Shown one piece after another: positions 1 to 8,291 of a stretch of DNA of 64,000 nucleotides. Made by a program: the position numbers and the translations under genes. The notes under the pieces are model-generated. The model had not been told where the DNA came from and did not search any database. It saw only the letters and a program-made list of their open reading frames with translations. The DNA is taken from the NCBI GenBank assembly GCA_024758765.1, contig CP101406.1, positions 1,116,001-1,180,000 on the forward strand. The letters are read 5' to 3'. The stretch comes from Mycobacterium sp. SVM_VP21. Lineage in GTDB: Bacteria; Actinomycetota; Actinomycetes; Mycobacteriales; Mycobacteriaceae. Position 1 is the first letter of the stretch. The number at the start of each line of letters is the position of its first letter.

Positions 1-341
1 GACCTTGAAGCTGCGACCGGAACCGATGAAAGGGAGCCTAATCAGCTAGCCCGATACCCACAAGTGCGGCACATAAGACCTGGATCTGTATGTAAATGAG
101 TGAATTCGAATCACGATGTTCCGCATATGCTCGATTCGGACGTCGCGCCTGGATCTACCTGAGGACTTCCAGTCGCTTCAGCCTGTCGCCGACAACGCCA
201 GCCCTAGCTTCAGCAGCCACCGGATTAATGAACTTGATCCCTTCAGTAACAAGTTCGGTAATCGTGTTAGCGCTTTCCAGGAGGGGGCCTGAACTTTGTA
301 AATTCTGCAAATACCTCGCTCCAGTTCGCCCCGGGGCCAGA
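1..341. other. Left-edge region without a confident gene
   Basis: No recognisable gene. The base composition is visibly more balanced (lower GC) than the rest of the window. A plus-strand frame is open from base 1 to a TGA at 97-99 (32 codons, ending RPGSVCK) and could be the 3' end of a gene entering from the left. On the minus strand, a frame from a TTG at 310 to a TAG at 155 encodes about 51 residues with helical character (for example NTITELVTEGIKFINPVAA). A GGAG/GAGG-like stretch lies just upstream of the TTG. Neither frame can be assigned to a family by eye. The composition suggests a remnant of transferred DNA downstream of the PPE gene. Confidence 0.3.
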
Positions 342-1715
342 TCAGCGCCCCAGCAGGCGCATCTTCTGCTCGTTGTACTCGTCGTTGGTGATCAATCCGC
401 GGTCACGCAGGTCGGCGAATTCGCGGATCTCCGCGGCGATGCCCATCATCGACGGGCTGGGGGCGCCCTCGGTTTCACCGACCTGCGAATCAGCCGTCGC
501 GTCACTCGCCGCGCGCTGCGGCAGCTGTACTTGCGCAGACGATGCCGCATCGGCGGCCCCGCGGCCGCGACTGACCGATCCGGCCAGGGCGCTTCCGCCC
601 ATACCCGCCAGCGCCATCTGACTGAACGCGCTGCCGGCGCCGGACAGCGAGGCCGGCGGCGCACCGCCGAAGCCCGGTCCGGCCAGCGGCTTGGAGTAGG
701 ACAGGCTTCGAATCTCCGGGGCGTTGGCCGCCCAGTTGATCGGCACCGACAGGTTCCCGGCGGTGATTGCCTCGCCCATCGCCGCCGACATCGACGACGC
801 CCCGGGCACCATCGGGCGCGACGGAGTCAACGGGGAGAACAGGTCGATGTTGCGCAGGATCTCGTACTCCACCACCTGCAGCTGATCCTGCTCTGCCAAG
901 ATCTCCCGAGTGCTGGCATCCCCCGCGGCCCAGGCGCCAGCCGACATGATCAGCCCCACCGCCGACACCGCACTGACGCCCAGCAAGTCCGACAGGCTCG
1001 GCAACGTGAAAATGTCCTCGGCCCCCTGCGCCATCCCGGGAATCGTGGCGGCCCCGGCCTGCAGCATGGAGTTGCTCGGCGACCCGAAGATCCCCGTGGC
1101 CAGCTGGCTGAGCAGGGACTGGACGTCGGACGACGACGACGTGGCTTCGGCGGACCCGACCGAGGCGGCTTGACTGGCCGGTCCGGCGGGATTGTTGGTC
1201 TGCGGTGGTTCCTGGAACGGCGTGAGTCCGGTGGCGGCCGCCGAGCCCGCGGCGTAGGCGTACATCGCGGCCGCGTCCTGGGCCCACATTTCGCCGTATT
1301 CGGCCTCGTTGGCCGCGATCGCCGCCGCGTTGGTGCCCAAGACATTGGTGGCGATCAGCAGCAGCAGGTGAGCTCGGTTGGCCGCCACCACCGAGGGCGG
1401 CACCGTCGCGCTGTGCGCCGCCTCATAGGCGGCCGCCGCCGCGTTCGCCTGTGCGGTCGTGTGGTCGATCTGGGTCGCGGTGGCGGTCATCCAGGCCACA
1501 TACAGCGCGGCGGCCCGCGTCAGTGCCTCAGAGGCCGGCCCCAGCCAGGCCTGGGCCGTCAGCTCGGCGATCACCGATTCGTACGACGCGACCGCCGAGT
1601 GCAGTTCGGCGGAGAGTCCGCCCCAGGCGGCGGCTGCTGCTCGCATCGGCGCGGAGCCCGGCCCGGTGTAGATCCGCAAGGAGTTGATCTCCGGTGGCAG
1701 GGCAGCGTAATTCAT
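342..1715 (-). CDS. PPE family protein, PPE-SVP subfamily, with SHOCT-like C-terminus
   Basis: A 457-residue PPE protein. The N-terminus (MNYAALPPEINSLRIYTG) is the classic PPE start and a WxG motif (WLG) follows near residue 57; the PPE helical domain covers roughly 1-160. A perfect GxxSVPxxW motif (GNLSVPINW) near residue 322 places it in the PPE-SVP subfamily. The last ~28 residues (FADLRDRGLITNDEYNEQK) resemble a SHOCT short C-terminal domain, which is unusual for a PPE. The start at 1715 is chosen because it gives the canonical N-terminus and has a GGAGGGGG ribosome site just upstream; the frame stays open 22 codons further. PPE proteins normally pair with a PE partner and are exported by ESX systems. 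No PE gene is visible beside it. Confidence 0.93.
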   Translation of the reverse strand: MNYAALPPEINSLRIYTGPGSAPMRAAAAAWGGLSAELHSAVASYESVIAELTAQAWLGPASEALTRAAALYVAWMTATATQIDHTTAQANAAAAAYEAAHSATVPPSVVAANRAHLLLLIATNVLGTNAAAIAANEAEYGEMWAQDAAAMYAYAAGSAAATGLTPFQEPPQTNNPAGPASQAASVGSAEATSSSSDVQSLLSQLATGIFGSPSNSMLQAGAATIPGMAQGAEDIFTLPSLSDLLGVSAVSAVGLIMSAGAWAAGDASTREILAEQDQLQVVEYEILRNIDLFSPLTPSRPMVPGASSMSAAMGEAITAGNLSVPINWAANAPEIRSLSYSKPLAGPGFGGAPPASLSGAGSAFSQMALAGMGGSALAGSVSRGRGAADAASSAQVQLPQRAASDATADSQVGETEGAPSPSMMGIAAEIREFADLRDRGLITNDEYNEQKMRLLGR

Positions 1716-1878
1716 CACCGACCCCCTCCCTGGGGCGTACACCGGGCGCATGAATGCGGCGTGTGTGTATTTGTAGCCCAAAAGCTAGCGGTTGACCGGC
1801 CATTCCGGATTTGCGGAGGCCCTTCCGGCCGCACGCCGCGACGGCGATCACAGCTGCACGCTGCGATAACATGCGCGC

Positions 1879-2928
1879 GTGCGGATGTTAATCACCGCGT
1901 TTCGCGATTTGCAGTGGCGACTGCGCCGGTTCATCGTCGCCGCGGTAGGCACCGCGATGGTGTTCGCCCTGACCCTGGTGCTGGCCGGGCTGACGCACGG
2001 ATTCCGCGTAGAGGCAGAGCACGTCGTCGATTCACTGAACATCGACGGCTACCTGATCCAGACGGCCGCGGTGGGGCCGTTCATGGGTTCGTCGCGCTTC
2101 CCGCAGGCCGAAGCCGGCGATGTCGCCCGAATCTCCGGCGTGGACGCCGCTTTGCCAGTGGTCTACGGCAACACCATCCTGCAGGACGGTAAGGCGCCGC
2201 TGAACGTGAATATCTACGGCGTGCCCAAGGCCGCGATGCCGCCACTCACCGAGGGGCGGGCTCCGACCGAACCCAACGAGATCGCGATGTCGACCACGCT
2301 CAAGCGCGCCGTCGGGGACGAGATCGAACTGGGCGCAGACAAACTGCGAATCGTCGGCCTGGTGGAGAAGTCGACCACACTGGCCGGCCAACCCAATGGC
2401 TTCCTGACCGTGGCGGGCGCTCAACGTCTGATGTATTCGGGTCAGCCGGTGGTCTCCGCAATCGGCATAAGAGGCACGCCCGCGCACGTGCCGAAGGGCT
2501 ACCGGGTGGTGGACCGGACCGCCGCTGTCGACGACATGGTTCGCCCGCTGGCCGGCGCCCAGATGGCCCTGTCGTACATGTCGGTGTTGCTGTGGGGGGT
2601 CGCTGCGCTGATCGTGGGCTCCCTGATCTACCTGTCTGCGCTGGAACGCACCCGCGACTTCGCGGTGTTCAAGGCGTTGGGGGTCACCACCGCGATGGTG
2701 CTGGCCGGGCTGGCCCTGCAGGCGGTGGTCGTCGCGGTGGCCGCGGCGGTGCTCGGTGGCATCTTGGCGGTGTCGATCGGGCCGCTGTTTCCGATGCTGG
2801 TGGCGGTGACCGGATCGTCGTTCGCGCTGCTGGTCCTGACCGCGGTGGGGATCGGCCTGCTGGCCAGCCTGGCGGGTTTACGCCACGCGGTCGCGGTGGA
2901 CCCGGTACTGGCGTTCGGAGGGCCGTAA
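1879..2928 (+). CDS. FtsX-like ABC transporter permease (Rv0072-like)
   Basis: A 349-residue integral membrane protein of the FtsX/MacB permease type. It has one N-terminal membrane segment (about residues 15-35), a long extracytoplasmic region, and three C-terminal segments (about 225-345), where LSALERTRDFAVFKALGV is the typical FtsX-family loop. Length, sequence and the following ATPase match M. tuberculosis Rv0072, which is annotated there as a glutamine transporter permease. The FtsX fold argues for an exporter or mechanotransmission role rather than amino acid uptake. It starts with GTG at 1879; ATG at 1885 is an alternative. Its stop lies three bases before the ATPase gene, so the two form an operon. 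The substrate is unknown. Confidence 0.88.
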   Translation: MRMLITAFRDLQWRLRRFIVAAVGTAMVFALTLVLAGLTHGFRVEAEHVVDSLNIDGYLIQTAAVGPFMGSSRFPQAEAGDVARISGVDAALPVVYGNTILQDGKAPLNVNIYGVPKAAMPPLTEGRAPTEPNEIAMSTTLKRAVGDEIELGADKLRIVGLVEKSTTLAGQPNGFLTVAGAQRLMYSGQPVVSAIGIRGTPAHVPKGYRVVDRTAAVDDMVRPLAGAQMALSYMSVLLWGVAALIVGSLIYLSALERTRDFAVFKALGVTTAMVLAGLALQAVVVAVAAAVLGGILAVSIGPLFPMLVAVTGSSFALLVLTAVGIGLLASLAGLRHAVAVDPVLAFGGP

Positions 2929-2931
2929 CTC

Positions 2932-3921
2932 ATGGGAGATCTGAGGATCCGTGATCTGGTCATCGAATACGCCACTGGCGGCGGGGAACCGATCCGTCCC
3001 ATCCACGGCCTGAGCCTGGACGTCCCGGCCGGCTCACTGGTGGTGGTGCTCGGTCCCAGCGGCTGCGGTAAGACCACGCTGCTCTCGTGCTTGGGCGGCA
3101 TCTTGAGCCCGACCAGCGGTCAGATCTTGTTCGGCGCCACCGATGTGACCACGCTAGGCCGGCGCGACATCACCTCCTACCGGCGGCGCACCGTCGGCAT
3201 CGTCTTCCAGGCATTCAACCTGGTGCCGAGCCTGACCGCGCTGGAGAACGTGATGGTCCCGATGTGGGCAGCCGGATGGACCCAGTGGTCCGCCCAAGAA
3301 CGTGCCCGGGATCTGCTGACCCGGGTCGGTCTGGCCGACCGGACTTCCCACCATCCCGGGCAGCTCAGCGGTGGCCAGCAGCAGCGGGTGGCGGTGGCGC
3401 GTGCCCTGGCCCTGGATCCGCCGCTGATCCTGGCCGACGAACCCACCGCGCAACTGGACTACGTCCGGGCCGGCGAAGTCGTGCAACTGTTGCGGGTGCT
3501 GGCGGCCGGCGACCGCGTTGTGGTGGTCGCGACCCACGACACCCGGATCGTCCCGCTGGCCGACATCGTCATTCAGCTGTCGCCGACCGCCGTACCGACG
3601 CGCCCGCAGCAGGCGCCGGTCCTGCTGGGGCCGGGCTCGGTACTGCTGGAGCAGGGCACCGTCGAGGACCTGATCTACGTCGTCACCGAAGGCGAGGTGG
3701 AGATCGCCCCCGACTCGGCGGGCGCCGGCGACGGGCTGCTCAAGATCGGCAAACCGGACCAGTACGCCGGCCAGCTCGGCCCCATGGTGCGGATCCCCCG
3801 CTCGGCGACGGTCCGCGCCCCGCGTGAGGCCACCGTCGTGAGTTACACGGTGGACGCGTTTCGCCAGCAGTTCGGCCGCCCACCGGTTCCCGATGTTCCT
3901 AACGAACCGGCATCAACCTGA
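2932..3921 (+). CDS. ABC transporter ATP-binding protein with C-terminal cyclic-nucleotide-binding-like domain (Rv0073-like)
   Basis: A 329-residue ATPase partner of the preceding permease. The nucleotide-binding domain (about 1-220) has Walker [10 protein letters not shown], signature LSGGQQQR, Walker B LILADEP and the H-loop THD. A C-terminal extension (about 230-320: [21 protein letters not shown]) has the jelly-roll pattern of a cNMP-binding domain, including the G.VLLEQG start. This fusion is also present in M. tuberculosis Rv0073. The start ATG at 2932 lies just behind GGAGGG at the end of the permease gene. The extra domain may sense a ligand or only be structural; no cNMP-contact Arg is obvious by eye. 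Confidence 0.88.
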   Translation: MGDLRIRDLVIEYATGGGEPIRPIHGLSLDVPAGSLVVVLGPSGCGKTTLLSCLGGILSPTSGQILFGATDVTTLGRRDITSYRRRTVGIVFQAFNLVPSLTALENVMVPMWAAGWTQWSAQERARDLLTRVGLADRTSHHPGQLSGGQQQRVAVARALALDPPLILADEPTAQLDYVRAGEVVQLLRVLAAGDRVVVVATHDTRIVPLADIVIQLSPTAVPTRPQQAPVLLGPGSVLLEQGTVEDLIYVVTEGEVEIAPDSAGAGDGLLKIGKPDQYAGQLGPMVRIPRSATVRAPREATVVSYTVDAFRQQFGRPPVPDVPNEPAST

Positions 3922-3977
3922 TCAATACCGCGGCGTGCCGGGGCAAACCGAGCATGCGCCACGCGATGATGCTGTAC

Positions 3978-4799
3978 ATGGCAGATTTGACCCGCCGGGC
4001 TGCTTTGCGCCTCGGGGTCGGTGCCGCGGGGGCTGTAGGCCTGTTCGGCGTGGGTGCGGGGCGGCACCCGGCCGAGTCGCGGGCGACCGGTAGTACCTAT
4101 CCGACCCGCGAATCCGGCTCGTTCGTGTCCGCGGCCCGCGGCGGGGTGGAGACCAATTGGATCATCGCCCGCCCGCCGGGACAGACCGCTCCGCTGCGGC
4201 CGGTGATCGCCCTGCACTGCCTGGACGGCGACGCGGCCTGGGTGATGGATCTGGGCGTGGAAGAGGAGCTGGCGAAGCTGACCGCAGCGGGCCGGCCGCC
4301 GTTCGCGGTGGTGGCCGTGGACGGCGGCAACACTTATTGGCGCCGGCACAGCTCCGGGGAGGATTCCGGTGCGATGGTGCTCAATGAGCTGATTCCGATG
4401 CTGCCGGAGAAGGGCATCGACATCACCCGCGTCGGGTTCATGGGCTGGTCGATGGGTGGCTACGGCGCGCTGCAGCTGGGCACCCGCCTGGGTCCGTCGC
4501 GCACCGCGGGGATCTGTGCCATCAGCCCGGCGATCTACATGACCTATTTCGGCGCACCCGCCGGGGCGTTCGACAGCGTCGATGACTGGCGGACGAACTC
4601 CGTGTTCAATCTGGTGCCGCGGCTGGCTCCATTCCCGCTGCGCGTCGACTGCGGGACGGCGGACAGCTTCGCGTACGCGACCAAGAGCTTCATCGGCCAG
4701 CTGAATCCGCCGCCGGCAGGTGGGTTCTCCCCCGGCGGACACGACGTGTCCTATTGGCGGGAGCAGCTTCCGGCCGAGTTGGCCTGGCTGGATTCCTGA
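3978..4799 (+). CDS. Tat-exported alpha/beta hydrolase (esterase D-like)
   Basis: A 273-residue predicted secreted esterase. The N-terminus MADLTRRAALRLGVGAAG is a twin-arginine-type signal: two Arg followed by a hydrophobic stretch. The nucleophile elbow GWSMGGYG (GxSxG) is near residue 165, and a conserved His occurs in FSPGGHDVSYW near the C-terminus, as in the esterase D / mycolyltransferase-like hydrolases. The frame can also start at 3954, adding eight residues; neither start has a convincing ribosome site. The substrate is not evident. It is separated from the ABC operon by about 56 bases and converges with the next gene. Confidence 0.8.
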   Translation: MADLTRRAALRLGVGAAGAVGLFGVGAGRHPAESRATGSTYPTRESGSFVSAARGGVETNWIIARPPGQTAPLRPVIALHCLDGDAAWVMDLGVEEELAKLTAAGRPPFAVVAVDGGNTYWRRHSSGEDSGAMVLNELIPMLPEKGIDITRVGFMGWSMGGYGALQLGTRLGPSRTAGICAISPAIYMTYFGAPAGAFDSVDDWRTNSVFNLVPRLAPFPLRVDCGTADSFAYATKSFIGQLNPPPAGGFSPGGHDVSYWREQLPAELAWLDS

Positions 4800-4800
4800 T

Positions 4801-5157
4801 CTACTGGGCCTGATTCATCGGGTTCATCGGGCTGGCCGGGTTCGCCGGGTTCATCGGATTCATCGGACTTTCCGGGTTCGCCGGGTTCGCCGGGTTCATC
4901 GGATTGGCTGGGTTGTCCGGGTTCGCCGGGTTCAGCGGACTGTCGATGTTGGCCGGATTGGTCAGGCTGTCGGGGCCATAAGGACCGGCGTTACAGACCG
5001 CATTCGCGTTGGCGATGCAGTCGCTGGGGCTAAACGGGTCAGGATTGGCCGGATCCGCACCGGCCGGCCCGGATAGCGTCAGAGCAAACGCCGCCAGACC
5101 GGCGCACACCGCCCCTGCCTTCGCGATCACACCGTGTGAAACGTTGCGTGCATACAT
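4801..5157 (-). CDS. Exported Asn-Pro repeat protein
   Basis: A 118-residue predicted secreted protein. Residues 1-35 form a signal peptide ending near AGA|DPANP. The middle has two Cys (SDCIANANAVC) that could form a disulphide. The C-terminal half (about 67-118) is a run of NPxNP triplets such as NPANPDNPANPMNPANP, encoded by a DNA repeat with a period of about 9 bases. Asn-Pro rich low-complexity tails are typical of small mycobacterial surface or secreted proteins; the function is unknown. The start ATG at 5157 has GGGAG a few bases upstream. It lies 32 bases downstream of the copper ATPase gene on the same strand, so it may be transcribed with it. Confidence 0.75.
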   Translation of the reverse strand: MYARNVSHGVIAKAGAVCAGLAAFALTLSGPAGADPANPDPFSPSDCIANANAVCNAGPYGPDSLTNPANIDSPLNPANPDNPANPMNPANPANPESPMNPMNPANPASPMNPMNQAQ

Positions 5158-5189
5158 AGCGCAAACTCCCTGTTCGACTTTTCCGGACC

Positions 5190-7301
5190 TTACCGCGCGA
5201 AACGTCGAAGCCGCAGGCTATTGGTCACCACCAGAACCGACGAGGCCGCCATCGCCGCGCCCGCGATCATCGGGTTGAGCAGCCCGGCCGCCGCCAGTGG
5301 GATCGCCGCGATGTTGTAGCCGAACGCCCAGATCAGGTTCTGCCGGATGATCCGCAGTGTGCGTGCGGACAGCCGCAGCGCTGTCGGAACCGTGCCGAGG
5401 TCACCACGCACCAGCGTCACGTCACCGGCCTCGATGGCGGCGTCGGTGCCAGTTCCCATTGCCATCCCGATGTCAGCGGTGGCCAGCGCCACCGAGTCGT
5501 TGACGCCGTCACCGACCATGGCCACCCGCCGGCCCTGCGCCTGCAGCCGCTTGACCGCCTCGGCCTTGTCCGCGGGCAAGACGTTGGCGATGACGTTGGC
5601 CGGATCGATCCCCACCTCCTCGGCCACCATGCGCGCTACCGCCGCACCGTCACCGGTCAGCAGCATCGGTGTGATGCCCATGGCCCGAAGCTCCGCCACC
5701 GCGGCCGCGCTGGTGGGCCGCACGGTGTCGGTCAGGGTGATTGTCCCGCGCGCCACCCCGTCCCAGGAGACCTCGACGGCGGTCCCGGTTGCGTGCGCCG
5801 CGGCCGATCGGGTGACCTCCACCCGCACACCGTCGACCACCCCGGTCACGCCGTGGCCGGGACGGCTGGCGAACTCGGTCACCTGGCCGATCTCCAGGCC
5901 GCCGGCCTTGGCTCCGGCAACGATAGCCGCGGCGATCGGGTGCTCGGACCCCGATTCGACGGCGGCGGCTCGGGCCAGCACGGTGTCGGGGTCCTCGCCG
6001 CGGGCGACCGCGAGACCACCCACAGCCATGACACCGGTGGTGACCGTGCCGGTCTTGTCCAGCACGACGGTGTCGATGTCCTTGACGGCCTCCAACACCT
6101 GGGGGTTCTTGATCAGGATGCCGAGCTGCGCGCCGCGGCCGGTGCCCACCAGGATCGCGGTCGGCGTGGCCAGCCCAAGCGCGCACGGGCAGGCGATGAT
6201 CAGCACCGCGACCGCCGCGGTGAACGCCGACGCGACAGATGCACCGGTCAACAGCCAGGCAGCCAGGGTGAGCGCGGCGATCCCCAGCACGGCGGGCACG
6301 AACACCGCCGAGACCCGATCGGCGAGCCGCTGGACGGACGCCTTGCCGGCCTGGGCATCGGAGACCATCGTGGCCATCCGGGCCAGCTGGGTGTCGGCAC
6401 CGACCTTGGTGGCACGGACCAGCACCAGCCCGGTGGTGTTGAGCGAACCGCCCAGCACCGAGTCACCGTCGGCGACGTCCACCGGCAGCGATTCGCCGGT
6501 CATCGCCGAGGTGTCCAGCGCAGTGGCGCCGTCGATGACCACACCGTCGGCGGCAACCCGCTCCCCTGGCCGGACCACAATGACGTCGCCCACCCGCAGA
6601 TCCGCGATCGGCACGCGAACCTCGGTCAGCACACCGTCCTCGCGCCGCATGATCGCGGCGTCCTTGGCCCCAAGTTCCAGCAATTCCCGCAGCGCTGCGC
6701 CCGCCGAACGTTTGGCGTGCGATTCGGCGTAGCGGCCGGCCAGCAGGAAGACCGTGACGACCGCGGCCACCTCGAAATACAGATGGCCCGCCCCGGTGAG
6801 GACCGCAACCGCCGACCACAGATAGGCCGCAAGAGTGCCCAGCGAAACCAGGGTGTCCATCGTGGCGGCGCGATGGACGGCAGTACGCAGCGCGGCGACG
6901 TGGAACGGATAACCGCCCCACGCCACGATTGGGGTGGTCAGTGCGAACACCAGCCACTGCCAGCCGCTGAACTGCCAGGGCATCACCATCGACAGCGCCA
7001 CCACCGGCACAGCCAGCAATGCCGAGCCGACCAGCCTAGAAAGCAATCGACCCGCCGGCACTTCGGCATGTTCGGAGGCGTGCTCGTCGGCCGAACCAAC
7101 CACGGCGGCCTGATAACCGGTGCTCTCCACGGCGCGCACCAGGTCGGCGGCCGAGACATTCGGATCGTGTTCGACGCGGGCCCGCTCGACCGCGAAGTTC
7201 ACCGTGGCGTGTACCCCGTCGAGGGCGTTCAAGCCGCGCTCCACCCGCGCCGCGCACGACGCACAGGTCATTCCCCGCAGCTCGAGGTCGGTAGTGATCA
7301 C
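5190..7301 (-). CDS. Cu(I)-exporting P1B-type ATPase (CtpA/CtpB/CtpV-like)
   Basis: A 703-residue heavy-metal P-type ATPase of the inner membrane. Domains in order: an N-terminal HMA metal-binding domain with GMTCASCAARVERGL (CxxC), a first membrane bundle, an actuator domain (TGES), a transmembrane CPC motif (IIACPCALGLATP), the phosphorylation motif DKTGT, the P1B-specific HP motif (SGSEHP), the hinge GDGVND, and two final membrane segments. The CPC plus CxxC combination indicates copper(I) or silver efflux. The start is GTG at 7301: it places the HMA domain at the N-terminus and overlaps the upstream gene's stop by four bases (GTGA), implying translational coupling. The upstream small membrane protein and DUF protein are co-transcribed. 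Which of the mycobacterial Ctp paralogues it corresponds to was not settled. Confidence 0.93.
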   Translation of the reverse strand: MITTDLELRGMTCASCAARVERGLNALDGVHATVNFAVERARVEHDPNVSAADLVRAVESTGYQAAVVGSADEHASEHAEVPAGRLLSRLVGSALLAVPVVALSMVMPWQFSGWQWLVFALTTPIVAWGGYPFHVAALRTAVHRAATMDTLVSLGTLAAYLWSAVAVLTGAGHLYFEVAAVVTVFLLAGRYAESHAKRSAGAALRELLELGAKDAAIMRREDGVLTEVRVPIADLRVGDVIVVRPGERVAADGVVIDGATALDTSAMTGESLPVDVADGDSVLGGSLNTTGLVLVRATKVGADTQLARMATMVSDAQAGKASVQRLADRVSAVFVPAVLGIAALTLAAWLLTGASVASAFTAAVAVLIIACPCALGLATPTAILVGTGRGAQLGILIKNPQVLEAVKDIDTVVLDKTGTVTTGVMAVGGLAVARGEDPDTVLARAAAVESGSEHPIAAAIVAGAKAGGLEIGQVTEFASRPGHGVTGVVDGVRVEVTRSAAAHATGTAVEVSWDGVARGTITLTDTVRPTSAAAVAELRAMGITPMLLTGDGAAVARMVAEEVGIDPANVIANVLPADKAEAVKRLQAQGRRVAMVGDGVNDSVALATADIGMAMGTGTDAAIEAGDVTLVRGDLGTVPTALRLSARTLRIIRQNLIWAFGYNIAAIPLAAAGLLNPMIAGAAMAASSVLVVTNSLRLRRFAR

Positions 7302-7597
7302 CCCGCCGATGATACCGCAGATACCCCCACGGGGTATTCGGCCGTCGAGGCGCCACGAGCCCGGCGTAGGCGCGCGGCGCCAACCACCGCCAGCACCCCG
7401 GCGGCGGTCGCCAACACCCATGCCAGCAGCAGCATGCGTGGGTGATAGGTCACCGAGGTGGTAGCCGGTTCGCCGTCGATGACCGGCGCGACCAGCACCA
7501 GATAGCGCGCCTGCAGCCAGCTCATCGCGCAGCCCACCGCCGCGACGACGGCCAAGGCCAGCTCGACCACGGCCCGGAGAATCGGGGCTGCCCTCAT
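7298..7597 (-). CDS. Small two-helix membrane protein in copper ATPase operon
   Basis: A 99-residue protein with two hydrophobic segments (about 8-27 and 54-77) separated by a loop containing APVIDGEPATTSVTYHP. Its 3' end overlaps the GTG of the P-type ATPase by four bases and its start codon overlaps the stop of the upstream gene by one base (TGATG), so all three are translationally coupled. The size and position next to a copper ATPase recall Rv0968 beside ctpV in M. tuberculosis; this is from memory and not aligned. The function is unknown, probably an accessory of metal export. Confidence 0.8.
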   Translation of the reverse strand: MRAAPILRAVVELALAVVAAVGCAMSWLQARYLVLVAPVIDGEPATTSVTYHPRMLLLAWVLATAAGVLAVVGAARLRRARGASTAEYPVGVSAVSSAG

Positions 7598-8133
7598 CAG
7601 GTCGATCCGTCCTCGACATCGGTTTCGGCAGGCCCACCAGGCGGGACCGTCTCCGGAATCAGTTCACTAAGCACGGCACGAAACCCGCGATGATCACGCG
7701 CCCAGGCCTGCACCGTGCGCCGCCCGGCCAGCCTTAATCCGACACCCACCCGGCGTCGAGGTACCCCGCTCAGCTCGCCCAGCGCGCGGGATTCCTGCCA
7801 CTTCTGCGGCTCCCGCTTGCCCCAGCCGCTAGGCCGCTCGGCCTCGGGGTAGATCGCCAGGATGTCGGCCACCCGAATGGTTTCGGTGCCCTGCCGCAAC
7901 GTGTCTGCCGTCAGCTCGACGGAGGTGTGGATACGCGCCGCCTTCACCTGGATGGCGAGCATCGTCGAAACCAGCACCAACAACACGGTGGGAACCAGGG
8001 GCTGAAAGCCGTAGCCGCCGGAGTTCTGAATCAGCACCAGCAGTCCCGCAGAGATCGGCCCGAACAGCACCCAATACCAGCTGGCACCGCGCTCGAAGAA
8101 CAGCGGTGCGGCGTGCGGCGGAGGCTCAGACAT
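7597..8133 (-). CDS. DUF3093-type membrane protein
   Basis: A 178-residue protein. Two hydrophobic segments near the N-terminus (about 19-37 and 44-62) are followed by a soluble C-terminal domain containing VELTADTLRQGTETIRV and GVGLRLAGRRTVQAWARDH. This layout is typical of a widespread actinobacterial PH-like/DUF3093 family, but the family name is a by-eye assignment. It is the first gene of the operon with the small membrane protein and the copper ATPase, and is divergent from the GH5 genes. The function is unknown. Confidence 0.75.
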   Translation of the reverse strand: MSEPPPHAAPLFFERGASWYWVLFGPISAGLLVLIQNSGGYGFQPLVPTVLLVLVSTMLAIQVKAARIHTSVELTADTLRQGTETIRVADILAIYPEAERPSGWGKREPQKWQESRALGELSGVPRRRVGVGLRLAGRRTVQAWARDHRGFRAVLSELIPETVPPGGPAETDVEDGST

Positions 8134-8221
8134 GTCGGGTCAGCCTAACGCGGCCCCGCGGCTAGCAGCACCGGGCCACAACCTCCAGTCGGTTTTGGCG
8201 ATCCTTGTTGTTACGCACCAG

Positions 8222-8262
8222 TAGATTGGGCTAATTTATGCTTTTATATATGTTTCGCACAG
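8222..8262 (+). promoter_or_regulatory. AT-rich putative promoter upstream of the GH5 pair
   Basis: An AT-rich block (ctaatttatgcttttatata) stands out in an otherwise GC-rich window, about 40-60 bases before the first GH5 gene. It includes TATATA-type hexamers that could be a -10 element. The gap 8134-8291 is shared with the divergent DUF3093 gene. The transcription start was not determined. Confidence 0.35.
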
Positions 8263-8291
8263 GTTTTCCTGCAGCTTGGAGATGAACCAAC

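Noticed and set aside
96..2192. A 698-codon plus-strand open frame over the PPE gene
   Set aside because: Arg/Gly-rich antisense translation of the PPE gene and the permease start; the minus-strand PPE frame has canonical motifs.
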